A stretch of DNA of 64,000 nt from Apoderus coryli (lineage: Eukaryota; Arthropoda; Insecta; Coleoptera; Attelabidae). The notes beneath the pieces are model-generated. The model saw nothing but the letters and a program-made list of their open reading frames with translations. It did not search any database and was not told the DNA's origin. Of this stretch, positions 10,555 to 21,359 are shown one piece after another. Every line of letters starts with the position of its first letter. Position 1 is the stretch's first letter. Made by a program: the position numbers and the translations under genes. Where the stretch lies: the NCBI GenBank assembly GCA_911728435.2, contig OU452206.1, positions 9,578,297 through 9,642,296 on the forward strand, given 5' to 3'.

Positions 10555-11150
10555 TACACAGGGTGTCCCAGAAGTATTGGGAGAAATTTCAAGGACGGTT
10601 AGCTCGATCAAAAATAAGACTAAAGTATTTTTTCGTAAGGCCCTGCCTTTCGAAACTATTCGTGTTTTAAAGTTACACCCTGAAGATGGGTTTTCCGTAA
10701 TAGCTCCGAAATCAATGTTCATGAAACTTGGACAGTATATCTATCCAGTACCTAAGGACGACAAATAGGAAATTATAGCAACATTTCCATCTCGTCTTGG
10801 AAACCAGGGGCGGACCACCCCTTGCATAAAATCCTATACTAAACTTTGAAACGTATTTTTTCTATTTTCAATTATTTATTTAAGTTCGCCACCTAACTAA
10901 TATCAATAAAGGTACAAGGTACGCTTCATTCACAACGAAAAAATAAACCGTTTTCAGCAAAAACATTTTTTTTTATGTACTGGGTATGCTGTCCATGTTT
11001 CATGAAAATTTATTTCACCGTTTCGGAGCTACTACGGACAAACCATCTTCATGGTGTAACTTTAAAGCACGAAAAGTACCGAAAGGGAGGGCCATACGAA
11101 AAAATTTTATAGAACATTTAGTCACAATACCTTAACTAGTAGCGAGCTCA
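10555..11150. mobile_element. Inverted-repeat element, right end missing
   Basis: It starts with the mariner-like terminus ACAGGGTGTCCC (about 10558). Positions 10625-10760 and 10968-11106 are inverted copies sharing AAAGTTACACC, GAAGATGG and TAGCTCCGAAA. The outer 65 bp of the left arm has no partner on the right, so the right terminus is lost. The open frames over it arise from the repeat and are not supported as genes. Confidence 0.6.
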
Positions 11151-11699
11151 TATTGGTTGAAAAATGGACTACATTTTATAAAGAATTTGGCTTACACAGG
11201 GTGTTCCAAACAAGCATCGCGCATATACATTGTGTCCAAGATAAGAATGGGATAGCATTGGAATCCTGGAAACGGTAGGAGTTACAATGTCGGTTAAATT
11301 AGAGAAAAGTTGTACAATTTAAACACCTTTTAAATGGTGTTTTCAAAAGTAAACTACCTTGAGCCGTATTCAAGAATTTTTGAAAAAACGATTTTTGGCG
11401 ATTTTAGCTGTTATTTATTTCTGACAATATTTTTACAGATATAAAAAAATGAAAAGCCTGTCTCATTGTTACTTTTTGACGAGAACAAGATAGCATTTAC
11501 AAATTTTCACTAGGACGTTTCGATTTTTAAAAACCATCATCAACTTCGTTTTTTTAAACACGGCCCTGGATTTTTTATTGTTAAATTTAAAGCCATTTTC
11601 AGGTCAAAAATAAGTGGTATATCACACGTAATGGTGTAAACAAGTTTTCAATATTTTTAGCTGTTTAGCTACTGAATGCAGAGTAGTAGATTTAGCAAA

Positions 11700-12120
11700 A
11701 ACATTCTTTCGTCGTTACTCACAATAATTATTCCTCAAACATCTACTCACTGTAAACGCATTTTATGGCTATTCGGAGTTTCTCGGTTACCTTGAAGGGA
11801 CAGTTCATTGAATTTTGTACATGTTTAAGATTTTAGTGTCTATTGTTTTTAATTTTCGTTTTTTTTTTACTTTGTTTTTATCATTGACATGTTATTTGAC
11901 TGTTTTAATCATGGACAATGATTATAAATTTGAATTTGAATTTAAAATTGTTTGTTTATAATGTAATGTTGGTATACTTAGTGAAATGTGTTATACAATA
12001 TAAAACCAGTGTGGTAATACTAGTAAGTTTTGACGGACGAAATCAGTGTTATTTAGACGCAATCAATGTACCATTGTACCTATTTGAATAAAGAATATTA
12101 TTATTATTTATTATTATTTG
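11700..12120 (+). mobile_element. LINE 3' UTR tail inside the TIR element
   Basis: This is a non-coding stretch ending GAATAAAGAATATTATTATT, i.e. a poly(A)-like signal followed by a (TTA)n tail, as in the other LINE ends of the window. The 5' junction is not visible. A second tail follows at 12121-12440. Confidence 0.45.
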
Positions 12121-12440
12121 CCAATTTATTACATACACATGTGGGCTGCCTAAAGTTGCGTTCATTTGTGCTGAACGAATGATTTCTTTTTTTTTTTTTG
12201 TTTTTTTTTGTTTTGATTATTATTATTATTATTGCTATCATTACTATTTCTGTTCTAATAGTTCTTAGTCATCATATATATTATATTAATTGTATTTTTA
12301 ATATTAATTTGCATTTTTTCTGAAAATGTAGTCTTTTATTTTTGGTTCTTGAATATTTATGTAATCTAACCATACTCTTGTTATAAGATGTATAATCTTA
12401 CAGAACAATAAAGTTATTATTATTATTATACAACATTTTA
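12121..12440 (+). mobile_element. Second LINE 3' tail
   Basis: The sequence ends ACAATAAAGTTATTATTATT, again an AATAAA signal with a (TTA)n end. There is no coding part. Together with the preceding tail it separates the arms of the long-TIR element. Confidence 0.45.
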
Positions 12441-13005
12441 TTCTGTAAGCGGTTTTTTCATTTTAGTAGAGTTTGTGCTTTTTGAGGTTATTGAAAAGAC
12501 GGCTATTTCAGATGGATGTTTTACGTAAAATAAGTGCCAAACTATGGCGATTTTTCATGAATAATTTTAAATAACAGCTAAAAACACTGAAACTTTGTTA
12601 AAACCATTACGTGTGATATACCACCTAGTTTCTAATTGAACATGGGTTTTATTTTAACAATGAGAACTCCAGGCCCGAATTTAAAAAAACAAAGTTGATG
12701 ATGGTTTTTCAAAAACGAAACGTCGTAGTGACAATTTGTAAACGCTAACTTTTTCTCCTCAAAAAGTAACAATGAGGAAGTGCTTTTCATTTTTTTATAT
12801 CTGTAAAAATAATGTCAGAATTAAATAAAAACTAAAATCGCAAAAAATAGTTTTTTCAAAAATTTTTGAAAACGACTAATGTTACTTTACTTTTGAAAAT
12901 ACCATTTAAAAGGTGTTTAAATTGTAGACCATTTCTCTAATTTAACCAACATTGTAACACCTACCGGTTCCAATGCTATCCCATTTTTATATTGGACACA
13001 GTGTA

Positions 13006-13860
13006 TATTAATTTTTTTAAAATGGAATGTCCTAAGTGGGTACTTATTTTTTTAATGAAATTAGTGTTCTATCGGATTGTTTGTTCGACTCCACTCAACT
13101 CAAAATAGTCTTGTTTTAAAATGCCACATGCCCAAGTTGAATTGAATTTTTAACGATTTTTGACGAAATCACATTACTTAAATTTTTATTCCGCTGTCAT
13201 TTTTTATTCTATTTAACTGAAACTTTGGCTATTTAAACAACTTGCTTTGAAAGATCCTTTGTTCAAGGTTCAGTTATTGACGTGTAACAATCAATTGTTG
13301 GAAATTTTACAGAACTATATTAAAAAAAAATAACTTTTTGTTACGCAAAAAATTAAAATATTTACAATAATAATTATTCGTGAATGTTTTTGGGAAACGT
13401 ATCTATCGGTACACCCTACTATATGACAAAAGTAAATTCACTTGATATTGGAAAAGCTGTTAGTTATATTTCATTTAGGTACTATTTACACCGGAACTAC
13501 ATGTTTTGGGTCATTTTAGACATAAAAAGCATTTTTTTAATTTAATGATAATACTTATAGCCTTTATTTTTAAATGGGTGAAGGCTAGCCTAAAGCCATT
13601 CTCACTCAAACCAATATACAAAAAAATATACACCCAACAGAAAAACAAAACAAGTGTGGGTAACTTAAAACTAATAATTTTTACATAAACCAAACGATCA
13701 TTTACATAGAAATGAGCCAATCATATAATATATATAATACAAAGTATGACACATCATGATTGGACTGAAAGCAAATGTCGTCTCAGCCACATCTTATGTT
13801 AATTCAGAGAAACTGTGGCTAGATCTAAATGCTGTTGAAAACAATTAAACAAAATAGCAG
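13006..13860. other. No gene recognised
   Basis: AT-rich sequence. Two overlapping antisense 60-69 codon frames at 13506-13720 are mutual shadows without motifs. Confidence 0.3.
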
Positions 13861-13884
13861 AATTGTATGTAAATTACCTTCGAA

Positions 13885-14350
13885 ACATGGTTGTGCGATG
13901 CATACTATGGACTATCACTTATCGGAGGCATAACAACCCTAGAGAAGTACCATCAACGATGTCTTAGAAGAATTCTTGGAATCAAATGGCAGGACCGACG
14001 AACAAACATCAGCGTTCTGGAGGAAGCTGAATCAACTAGCATTGAGCCGATGATTGTGAGGCACCAGCTGCGATGGACTGGCCACGTAATCCGCATGCCA
14101 ACGGAACGCTTTCCAAAGAGAATCCTTTATTCACAGCTTAAGGTCGGCGCACAAAATCAGGGAGGGCAGCAAAAGAGGGATACAAGGATGTTCTTAAGAC
14201 CAACATGAAGAAGTGTGGCTTAGATGTGAAGAGCAACTGGGAAAAGATCGCGAACGCCCTACCGAGATGGAGGCGTATCATTTACGAAGGTCATCATGTT
14301 TTTGAAGTGCAGCGTCGACGACATGAGAATCCCAAGAGACAGTGACAAGG
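13885..14350 (+). pseudogene. LINE ORF2 C-terminal fragment
   Basis: The frame at 13891-14208 reads TTLEKYHQRCLRRILGIKWQD, then NISVLEEAES, then MIVRHQLRWTGHVIRMP and RFPKRILYSQLKVG. This is the typical region after the reverse-transcriptase domain of repetitive insect LINE-like ORFs. A frameshift near 14200 continues as KTNMKKCGLDVKSNWEKI in another frame, then PRWRRI and EGHHVFEVQRRHD. The RT domain itself is absent, so this is a 5'-truncated, dead copy. The short tail ends near 14457. Confidence 0.8.
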
Positions 14351-14679
14351 TTTCCGGCTCGAGGAAATCCATCTTAGAATTCACGACAGAAATCCCTGAG
14401 TTGGAATAATTCATACTCGTTAGCGAGTGAATGCTGATGATGTATGTATACAAGGGGCGCGAAATTGATTTTAAAAATGGACCAACTTAAAAAAAATGAT
14501 ATGAATTTTGGGTATATGTAGATGTATAGAATATAGCTCGGATAATAAAATATCCGATATAAAATTAGTGTCCACATCCATAAAGGTATTAAAGAGGCTT
14601 AAAAAAACTTTCAAAAGTCGCAGACTTTTTATTTATAAAATTTCACCTAATATAAATTTCAAAAAATTAATGTCTATTT

Positions 14680-15985
14680 AATTAGTGGAGTGGTCTTTTT
14701 TAATGGCAGCATGTCAGACACTGCGAGTTTAACCAGGGGAGTTGCTCAGGGGTATATTTTATCACCAATTCTCTATACTATCTACACGTCTAATTTTCCT
14801 GAATTCTTACAGCACTGCCACATGAAAATGTATGCTGACGACTCTCAGATTGTTCATGTCTTCGAGAGATGGGAGCTGACCATTGCAGAAGCGCGGATAA
14901 ACCGTGATCTGGGGGCTCTGGCGGATCCTTCAAAGCGCCATGACCTTGTTGTTAATCCTTCAAAATCAACAGCTTTGTTTTTTGGACTCCCTGTTGAATC
15001 TGACATGCGCTTGTCACTGGATGGTGTGGCCATTCAAATCTCCGATCATGCCAAGAGCTTGGGACTAATTATTGACAATGGGCTTAGATTTACTCAGCAT
15101 ATAACATCAAAGCCTCAAATTGGCTATGCCAACCTTAAGAGTATCTATGCCACTAGGAAATTTGAAGTGTGAATCACTGGTGCTGTCGCATATGAACTTC
15201 TGTGATTACGTCTACGGTCCGTGTCTCTTGCGGGTTGATTCGGCGCGTGTCCAACGACTTCAGAACTCATGCTTACGATTGGTTTTTGGAATACGGAAGT
15301 TCGACAGAATATCTCATACCTTATCAACCATAAAGTGGCTTAATATGATTAACAGAAGAACATTGCACTCTGTGTTTCAATACCACAGGATCATTTTGTT
15401 GAAAACTCCGCCTTACTTGTATAGAAGAATAACTTTCCGGACTGACATACATAATGTAAATGTCAGACGCAAGGATATTATTACAATTCCTCAACACAGA
15501 ACTGCCATGTATCAGAGGGCTTTCAGTTACAATATAGCTAAATTCTATAATGAGATGTCTTCGGAGATGAAAACATTATCACTGTCTAAGTTTAAAAATT
15601 GTTTGTATGATAAATTATTTCAAGAGCAGATGACACTCATTGAGTCTGATGTTTGAGGTGTGTTTACTTGTGTTGGAAATTGTAACCTTTATATTATTTA
15701 ATTTTAAAACTTTATGTTGGGGCAATTTTACATGTTTCAAATTGACCAACCGCATATTTGTTAACACTTTATATTATTATTATTACATTATTATTGTATT
15801 ATTATGTTTAGTGTTTTCGTTTTAGATATTTGTCAGCATATTTATAATGTATTATAGGGCCCTTGCTGAAAATCAGCTTTGCTGAGCTTGCGCCTTTTGG
15901 TATCTAATTTTTCTTAGTTTATTTGTTCTTCCATTTTTGAATGTATGTAATTTATGCCAATAAAGCCATTTATTATTATTGAGCA
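14680..15985 (+). mobile_element. 5'-truncated jockey/CR1-like LINE with 3' UTR
   Basis: The RT part begins near GVAQGYILSPILYTIY and runs through MKMYADDSQIV. It continues in a second frame to the ORF end at 15656. A 3' UTR follows, ending GCCAATAAAGCCATTTATTA plus a short (TTA)n at about 15985. The start near 14680 follows unrelated AT-rich sequence, as expected for incomplete reverse transcription. Confidence 0.8.
14690..15656 (+). pseudogene. LINE reverse transcriptase, C-terminal part, frameshifted
   Basis: Frame 1 (14690-15172) has the RT motif-B-like GVAQGYILSP (normally GVPQGSVLGP) and the catalytic YADD at about residues 48-51. It continues through NPSKSTALFFG and SLGLIIDNGLRFTQHI, typical of jockey-clade thumb regions. 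Frame 2 (15120-15656) carries on with NFCDYVYGPCL, RVQRLQNSCLRLVFGI, PQHRTAMYQRAFSYN and IAKFYNEM to a stop. A single frameshift near 15170 separates them. The N-terminal RT motifs and endonuclease are absent, so the copy is non-autonomous. Confidence 0.88.
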
Positions 15986-16745
15986 TCCGTGCAATTATCT
16001 CAAGGGCAATTTCCCTTTTATCTTAATTATTAAAATTTCAATTATTATTTCTTATTCATCCAATAGCGCCTGCTTTTAACCTAAATGACGCCTATGGCTT
16101 AAATTTATTGAAAATGCTACTTAAAAATTTACACTAGGAGATAGAGGTGCTTAAGTCTAGACTAAAACTACCCTTCCTCCTTCTAATTTCTCTATTATCT
16201 ACTGTAAATAATATGTGGCATTTTCATCCCTTATCAGTCACCTACTAATTGATCCACCAGCAACATGAAAAACACTTCTTTTAGATTAGACCGCGTCTAT
16301 TAAAAAAAGATATTGGGTCCTGGACAATCTACATGAATTATATAAGTAAACTTAGTTTTTGTTGACAATAAACGTTTTTAGTAAAGGAAAAAATGGGATC
16401 AAAGTATATAATAATAAATAAAAAATATAATAATAATAATATTTTTTTAATGAAAAATACACAATAGGTATTTAATCAAGATGTTCGAGAAACTATTTAT
16501 TAGTTTAATGTTGAAATGAAACTTATTTTTTAACATAACTCGTGCCCTTTTACATAATTTTTTTGAAGGTCGTGGTTTGGGTTGCGTATTACTTACGAAC
16601 TCCACAGCAATACACCTCTCACCGCACGCAGGTCGACAAATCCAATGTATTGGGAAATCAGCAACGCTTCGGACGGTGGTCTCCAAGCGTTAGGTTGTCG
16701 ATCTTCAATGCCAAAATAAAATGAAAATTATAAAAATAATTGGTG
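15986..16745. other. No gene recognised
   Basis: AT-rich sequence with an (AAT)n run near 16410-16440. The two antiparallel open frames at 16447-16724 overlap and have no motif. Confidence 0.3.
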
Positions 16746-16999
16746 TCCCTATATACAGTGTGTCCACATTTAGGACTTGTAACTTTTTAAGTTTTTTAAT
16801 AAACTTTTTTATGTTAGGTAGGTATTCAAAATGCTCCTTAAACTTTAGATTTGGGATGACATCATGGCCATCTACGACAATTTCTATTGGCGTAAATGGC
16901 ACAAAGTTTTATTAGGGATTTTTCTAGAAAAAAACGGATGACGGATTATTATTTAGGATAACGTAAAACCCACTTGTATTGATTTTCAGTGTTCTCAAA

Positions 17000-18348
17000 T
17001 ACAGGGTGTCCAAGAAAAGAAACTGTAGATTTTATTTGCATTTTCGAAATTTCATAATTTATAATGGCGCAGTTGATTAGAGTTCGGTGAAAAAACTTAG
17101 TGTTCTGTGAAACCACAAAATGTTATCTTGACAGCTGTCATTAACTAATAACGGTTTGTGGTATTATTATTACTGTCTAAATATGCAATGTAACATACAG
17201 TGGCTAAATGAAAATATTCCTAATCATTGGATTGGACGAAATAATCCTGTAGCGCTATTCTGTACACTGTATCGACAATCGTCGGTATCGGTATGTTACC
17301 GACATCCAACGGTTGCGCGACCGATTTAATCAAAACAACGCTATTCTGTATGCCACGGTTACCGACAGTCGGAAATGCAACCGTCAAGTGTCGGCTTGCA
17401 AGTGACATCAATCGAATCGGTACGTTCAGCCAATGAACGGTGAGATATTTGTAATCAAATAATAAATATTTTGTTGTGCGTCATTTGTAATTTGTGCGAC
17501 GTTTTAAGTTTGAATGTAAGATGTCTGCAAGAAAATGGTGCAAAATGCATTGGTTTGTAAATTAGAATGTGTTTTAAACAATAAGGCAATAAAGCACTGT
17601 CAATTAAAATACCTAACATGTAATGGCGTTTTAAGAAGAATCAAAAAAATATTATAATATGTTGACACCGAAACTTAACTACATAGGTATCTAATAATTC
17701 TTATCTAGACACTACACTGTAAAATCACTCTATATAGTCCAAATATACTTAAATAATAATCCGCAATTCCAACCCAAAACATCAATAATGATCCAATAAT
17801 CGCTCAACAAATATCGGTAACGTCCACTGTGAGGTGAACGAGGGCACGGTGAGATACCGATCTTTGTCGACTCAAATTACCGATATCGGTCGGTATTAGA
17901 GCATACGGAATGCCGCACGAAGCGACTTGCCGATGGCAGTCGGTAAGTGAGAATTACCGATACCGACGGCTCTCGGAAACGTGTACAGAATAGCGCTACT
18001 GTTATTTATTAGTCGCCGAGATCCCTGGACATTACACCACTTGATTCCTTTCTTTCGAGGACAATAAAAAATAACGTGTTTGCTGAAGACCTCAGATCCG
18101 AGAAGAACTTTGTGATAGAATCAGAGAAACTGTCGCAGTATAACTTTATAGCAGTTAAGAAACGTAATAACTGAAAAGAGTATAAGAAGATTTGGTAGAT
18201 TACTGAAAATTACTAAAATGTAACTTTTTATAAATTCCTCTTCCATTAAGTTTGTGATAAAATATACTTGTTATTGTTTAATAGCCCCCAATAATAACTT
18301 TCTAAAATTTTGTTAAACAGACGTTTTTTTTCTTGGACTCCCTGCGTA
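17000..18348 (+). pseudogene. Mariner-like transposase relic, split by a MITE
   Basis: Before the insertion, WLNENIPNHWIGRNNPV (about 17200-17250) matches the region between the second and third catalytic residues of IS630-type transposases. After it, SPRSLDITPLDSFLSRTIKNN and FAEDLRSEKNFVIESEKL (about 18014-18140) continue the protein, with Asp at the third catalytic site. The N-terminal DNA-binding region and first two catalytic Asp are missing. The split is exactly at the 745-bp MITE. Confidence 0.75.
17252..17996. mobile_element. 745-bp MITE with 16-bp TIRs and TA duplication
   Basis: The ends GCGCTATTCTGTACAC and GTGTACAGAATAGCGC are perfect inverted repeats and are flanked by TA on each side (17250-17251 and 17997-17998). 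A second, imperfect inverted block (CGTCGGTATCGGTA) lies just inside. Nothing is coded inside. Removing it and one TA restores the flanking transposase continuity, which supports it being a real insertion. Confidence 0.85.
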
Positions 18349-18630
18349 TTTTCGAACACTAAAAATCGGTACAACTGTGGTTGACGTCATCCGGCTTTTT
18401 CTATAAAAATCCCTAATAATACTTTGTGCAATTTACGCCAATAAATGTTGTCGTAGCTGGCCAGGATTAACATCCCAAAACTAAAGTTGTCCAATAGCAC
18501 AGTACAGCAAAACGACTATATTGTCAGCACTTAGAAGTGGGCCAGTTTGAGCTCCGCGAACTTGGTTACACCTACAGTGGTGTATGATTTTTCAAAATTA
18601 TAAAATGAATTTGTGTCCGTAAATATAAAT

Positions 18631-18813
18631 GAAAAATAATTTCGTAGCATAGCGGACAAAATGGCTGGTTTTACCTACACAAGGGACTTTGTTTAATTTA
18701 GCAGGACCTGGTCTCGCTCTACTGAATTAGACTGAGGCCCTGCTAAATTAAACAAAGTCCCCTGTGTACGTAAAACCAGTCATTTTGTCCGCTATGCCAC
18801 GAAATTATTTTTC
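18631..18813. repeat. Hairpin repeat, about 75-bp arms
   Basis: The arms 18631-18705 and 18738-18813 are near-perfect inverted copies around a spacer of about 32 bp. They share CATAGCGGACAAAATGGCTG and GGGACTTTGTTTAATTTAGC (two and no mismatches respectively). There is no ORF. A transcript would fold into a long hairpin. Confidence 0.8.
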
Positions 18814-20465
18814 AGTTTAATGAATATTTTGTATATTTAACAAAAAAAGAATAGCAAAATCCATCTAAAGCTGACAAAGTTGCAAGGGTGGTAAGTCCCT
18901 AACGTAGGCATACACATATAAGGGCTATGCCACCTTATCTCTAAAATATTTGATCATTGATTTCATTTTGTAATACACCATATAGCAAAAAAAGTAAAAA
19001 ATGTTGACAAATACGTTATGGTACGTTAATATTCGGTGATTAACCATTGAACAATAATTATTGTTTTCGCGTCATTATCAAAAAATTCCTTCTGGTTTGC
19101 ACATCCATGTTGTTTGTCCGTAGTCCAAGTACTCCCTAAAGGAATTATACCGTGAACATTGAAGTGTCGCGAGTTGAGTGGCGCCGCTATTCTTAAAAGC
19201 ACCATAAATAAAGTCGGACCTGCAATAAACAGACAAACGAAAGAGAACAGGAGAAAAAAATCAAAATTCTGAACATGAGACACACCACACGAAAACCGAC
19301 TAGCTGGCGTTTATTGGTTGATAAACTCTCGGTTAACCACGCCTATCGCGAAGTTAGTTTACGTTATGTGGGGAGTAATGATTATTGTACAGGAGTATTA
19401 ATAATCAAACTATTTGCAAAAATTGTAGTTAATAAAGTTATTAAATCGAATTAATGAAGTAGATAGGTATGTTGTAAACATCATACCTTTTGAAAAATTA
19501 ATAATCTGAAATGTGTTTTTATCTTATTTACTAGCATTTTGCGAGGGATAAATTCACTTACAGCAATAGTTGTAATTACATTATTTATTTATGCAAATTA
19601 GTTATTTACATTCTGCATACAAATTTTATTTATTATGTTTTATACCTATTTATGTAAGTATATTAATGAACAAGCTACTTATAATATACAGCAGCGTGGA
19701 TTGCCCACTTAATTTTTTTTAAATAATTATTATTATTAATTACTTAGTTTAAATTATATCTTAAAACTATTGGGTAATAGATATAGGTATATCTAAACCA
19801 TATTTTAAAATAGGGTACCTAATTATTTTTAGACATAGATACTCTAGTTTTTTAAATTATTTTTAACAATTTCTAAGAACCTATTTCGATGACATATGTA
19901 AATGGAAAATTACCTATCTATAGCTAAGAGTAATTTGAGTTTTGTTTATTGTCATATTATGGACAATAATATTTTAAAATTATTTATGAAAAAAGTGTCT
20001 CAGAATAAGGCGTCACGTCGTAACGACAGATCGCTAACATCATCATAACTGAAGTTAAAATTTAATTTAAAAATGTATTATAAATTTGTTCTTAAAATAA
20101 TTATAGGTACCTATTATTATCCCTGAAACTGAATTTTATTCATGCTTTTCGCGTTTAATACATATTAGAATATGCCTATAAATATGATTTTCAAATTAAA
20201 AATACAATTATAAATTGTATTTTAAAAGAAAAATCTGCCAAATAAACGGTTTATATATATATATATAATAATATTTTGACGGATATTTATTTGGCAATGT
20301 GTGTTTTTGAAATCGCTTGACAGAAATTTTTAAAAGCATATCTACATGGTATTTTTATAAGTATTATAATTATAATGCTCGTATAATTACTATTCTATAG
20401 TAACAAGAATTTTAACCAGAATTCAAGTTAGCATACAGGCCCAACCAGATTTATTGTCACAATCA
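18814..20465. other. No gene recognised
   Basis: Very AT-rich sequence. It holds a (TA)n run near 20253-20267 and an 85-codon minus frame (19026-19283) with a hydrophobic stretch but no family signature. I do not call it. Confidence 0.3.
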
Positions 20466-20691
20466 CATACAGACGAACCTCTATATAGTGAAATGAAAGA
20501 CCAAAATGTCAACCGAAATCGCACTATAGAGAGTTTTTCACTAGGTACATAAAGAAAAAATCAACAAGCAACAAAAAAAAATCGCAATATTGAATTATAA
20601 CAGATTTTATTAAACATTCTATTGTCAAAATCATTTCCATAAACCTCTTGACAACGCTGAATTTTGTAAGCATCAAATCTATGTTTTTTAA

Positions 20692-21000
20692 TCACTCGTG
20701 AAATACTTGCCTATTGATGTTTTCGAATATCTGATTTTGACTAATATGGGGATTTTCGATTACTGGGCCAACTGTAGCAAAAATAGTTTTTCCATTTTCG
20801 GTGACAGGTTTTCTTGTAACGTAGTTCTTATAGCTAACACTTTCAGTTTCCTTAAACTGATTTAAAAGTCTCTGAAAAGCAGCTGGTCTTGGATGATTTC
20901 GTATGGGAAACCTTTGAGCATAAACTCGAGGCAATAAAGAATTTTGATGGCATATCAATATGATAGCAATACGTTCTTCTTTTGAGTAAATAATCTTCAT
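20692..21000 (-). pseudogene. N-terminal fragment of a mariner-like transposase
   Basis: The 102-codon frame reads MKIIYSKEERIAIILICHQN, then RVYAQRFPIRNHPRPAAFQRL and KETESVSYKNYVTRKPVT, the helix-turn-helix entry of an IS630-type transposase. It stops after ENPHISQNQIFENINRQVFHE, just before the second DNA-binding helix. The catalytic domain is absent. It is related to, but not the same subfamily as, the intact gene at 25433. Confidence 0.75.
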
Positions 21001-21074
21001 TTTAACAAAGCAACACCAAAACTAACAATTGTAAATCAGTAACATTTAGTAAAGCATGAACAGCAAATTAAATT

Positions 21075-21175
21075 GATAAATAATTATAGGCCGAAGGACA
21101 TCGGTCAATGGCCTTTTGAGGTTTTGTACCAATAAAGTACGTTTTATTATTATTATTTAATAATAATAATAAATA
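21075..21175 (+). mobile_element. LINE 3' tail
   Basis: ACCAATAAAGTACGTTTTATTATTATT matches the AATAAA plus (TTA)n signature of the other LINE ends. It continues into an AATAATAATAATAAAT run that folds back on it. No coding portion. Confidence 0.45.
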
Positions 21176-21359
21176 ATTTCTTGATAAATAAAATAATTTA
21201 TTTGACATTATTCATTCCATAGGCTACTAGATCCATTAAAACGTTTATTTAAAAAACACCAAATGGTGTACAATACAATTATTTGGCGTTTTCTGCCAAA
21301 ACGCGCAGACTTAGCTATAGTATATGGAGTTTCACTATAAACAGTGTCGACTGTATTTG

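Larger units (their letters stand above)
11226..13005. mobile_element. Long-TIR element with TA target site
   Basis: The left arm (11226 to about 11660) and right arm (about 12560-13005) are inverted copies of roughly 440 bp at perhaps 80% identity by eye. Tips are TACATTGTGTCC and GGACACAGTGTA, flanked by TA. Internal landmarks shared by both arms include ATGGGATAGCATTGGAA, the block around TTTAAACACCTTTTAAATGG, and CATCATCAACTT. No transposase is encoded between the arms. The middle is occupied by LINE tails. Confidence 0.7.
16753..18490. mobile_element. Inverted-repeat region enclosing a mariner-like element
   Basis: Positions 16838-16960 and about 18370-18480 are inverted copies, sharing ATTGGCGTAAATGGCACAAA (left) and the matching AATTGCACAAAGTATTATTA form (reverse-complemented right). 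The left side begins TACAGTGTGTCC at 16754. The right side lacks a matching tip. Inside lies a second terminus pair, TACAGGGTGTCCAAGAAAAG at 17000 and TTCTTGGACTCCCTGCGTA ending 18348, which bounds the broken transposase. Whether this is one long TIR or two nested elements cannot be decided by eye. Confidence 0.6.
20470..21353. mobile_element. Pogo-like non-autonomous element
   Basis: The ends CAGACGAACCTCTATATAGTG and (reverse-complemented right) CAGTCGACACTGTTTATAGTG form imperfect TIRs flanked by TA at 20468-20469 and 21354-21355. The motif of a CAGTCGA tip followed by a TATAGTGAAA repeat is characteristic of pogo/Tigger-type TIRs. It has no pogo transposase. Instead it carries a foreign mariner-like fragment and a LINE tail. 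Confidence 0.65.

Noticed and set aside
10523..10768. 81-codon ORF over the inverted-repeat element, with an antisense partner
   Set aside because: The frame follows the repeat arm and is not kept in the inverted copy at 10968-11106.
13506..13720. Overlapping plus and minus ORFs of 60-69 codons
   Set aside because: They are mutual shadows in AT-rich sequence without a family signature.
19026..19283. Minus-strand 85-codon ORF with hydrophobic N-terminus
   Set aside because: Could mimic a signal peptide, but composition is typical of random AT-rich DNA and nothing matches downstream.
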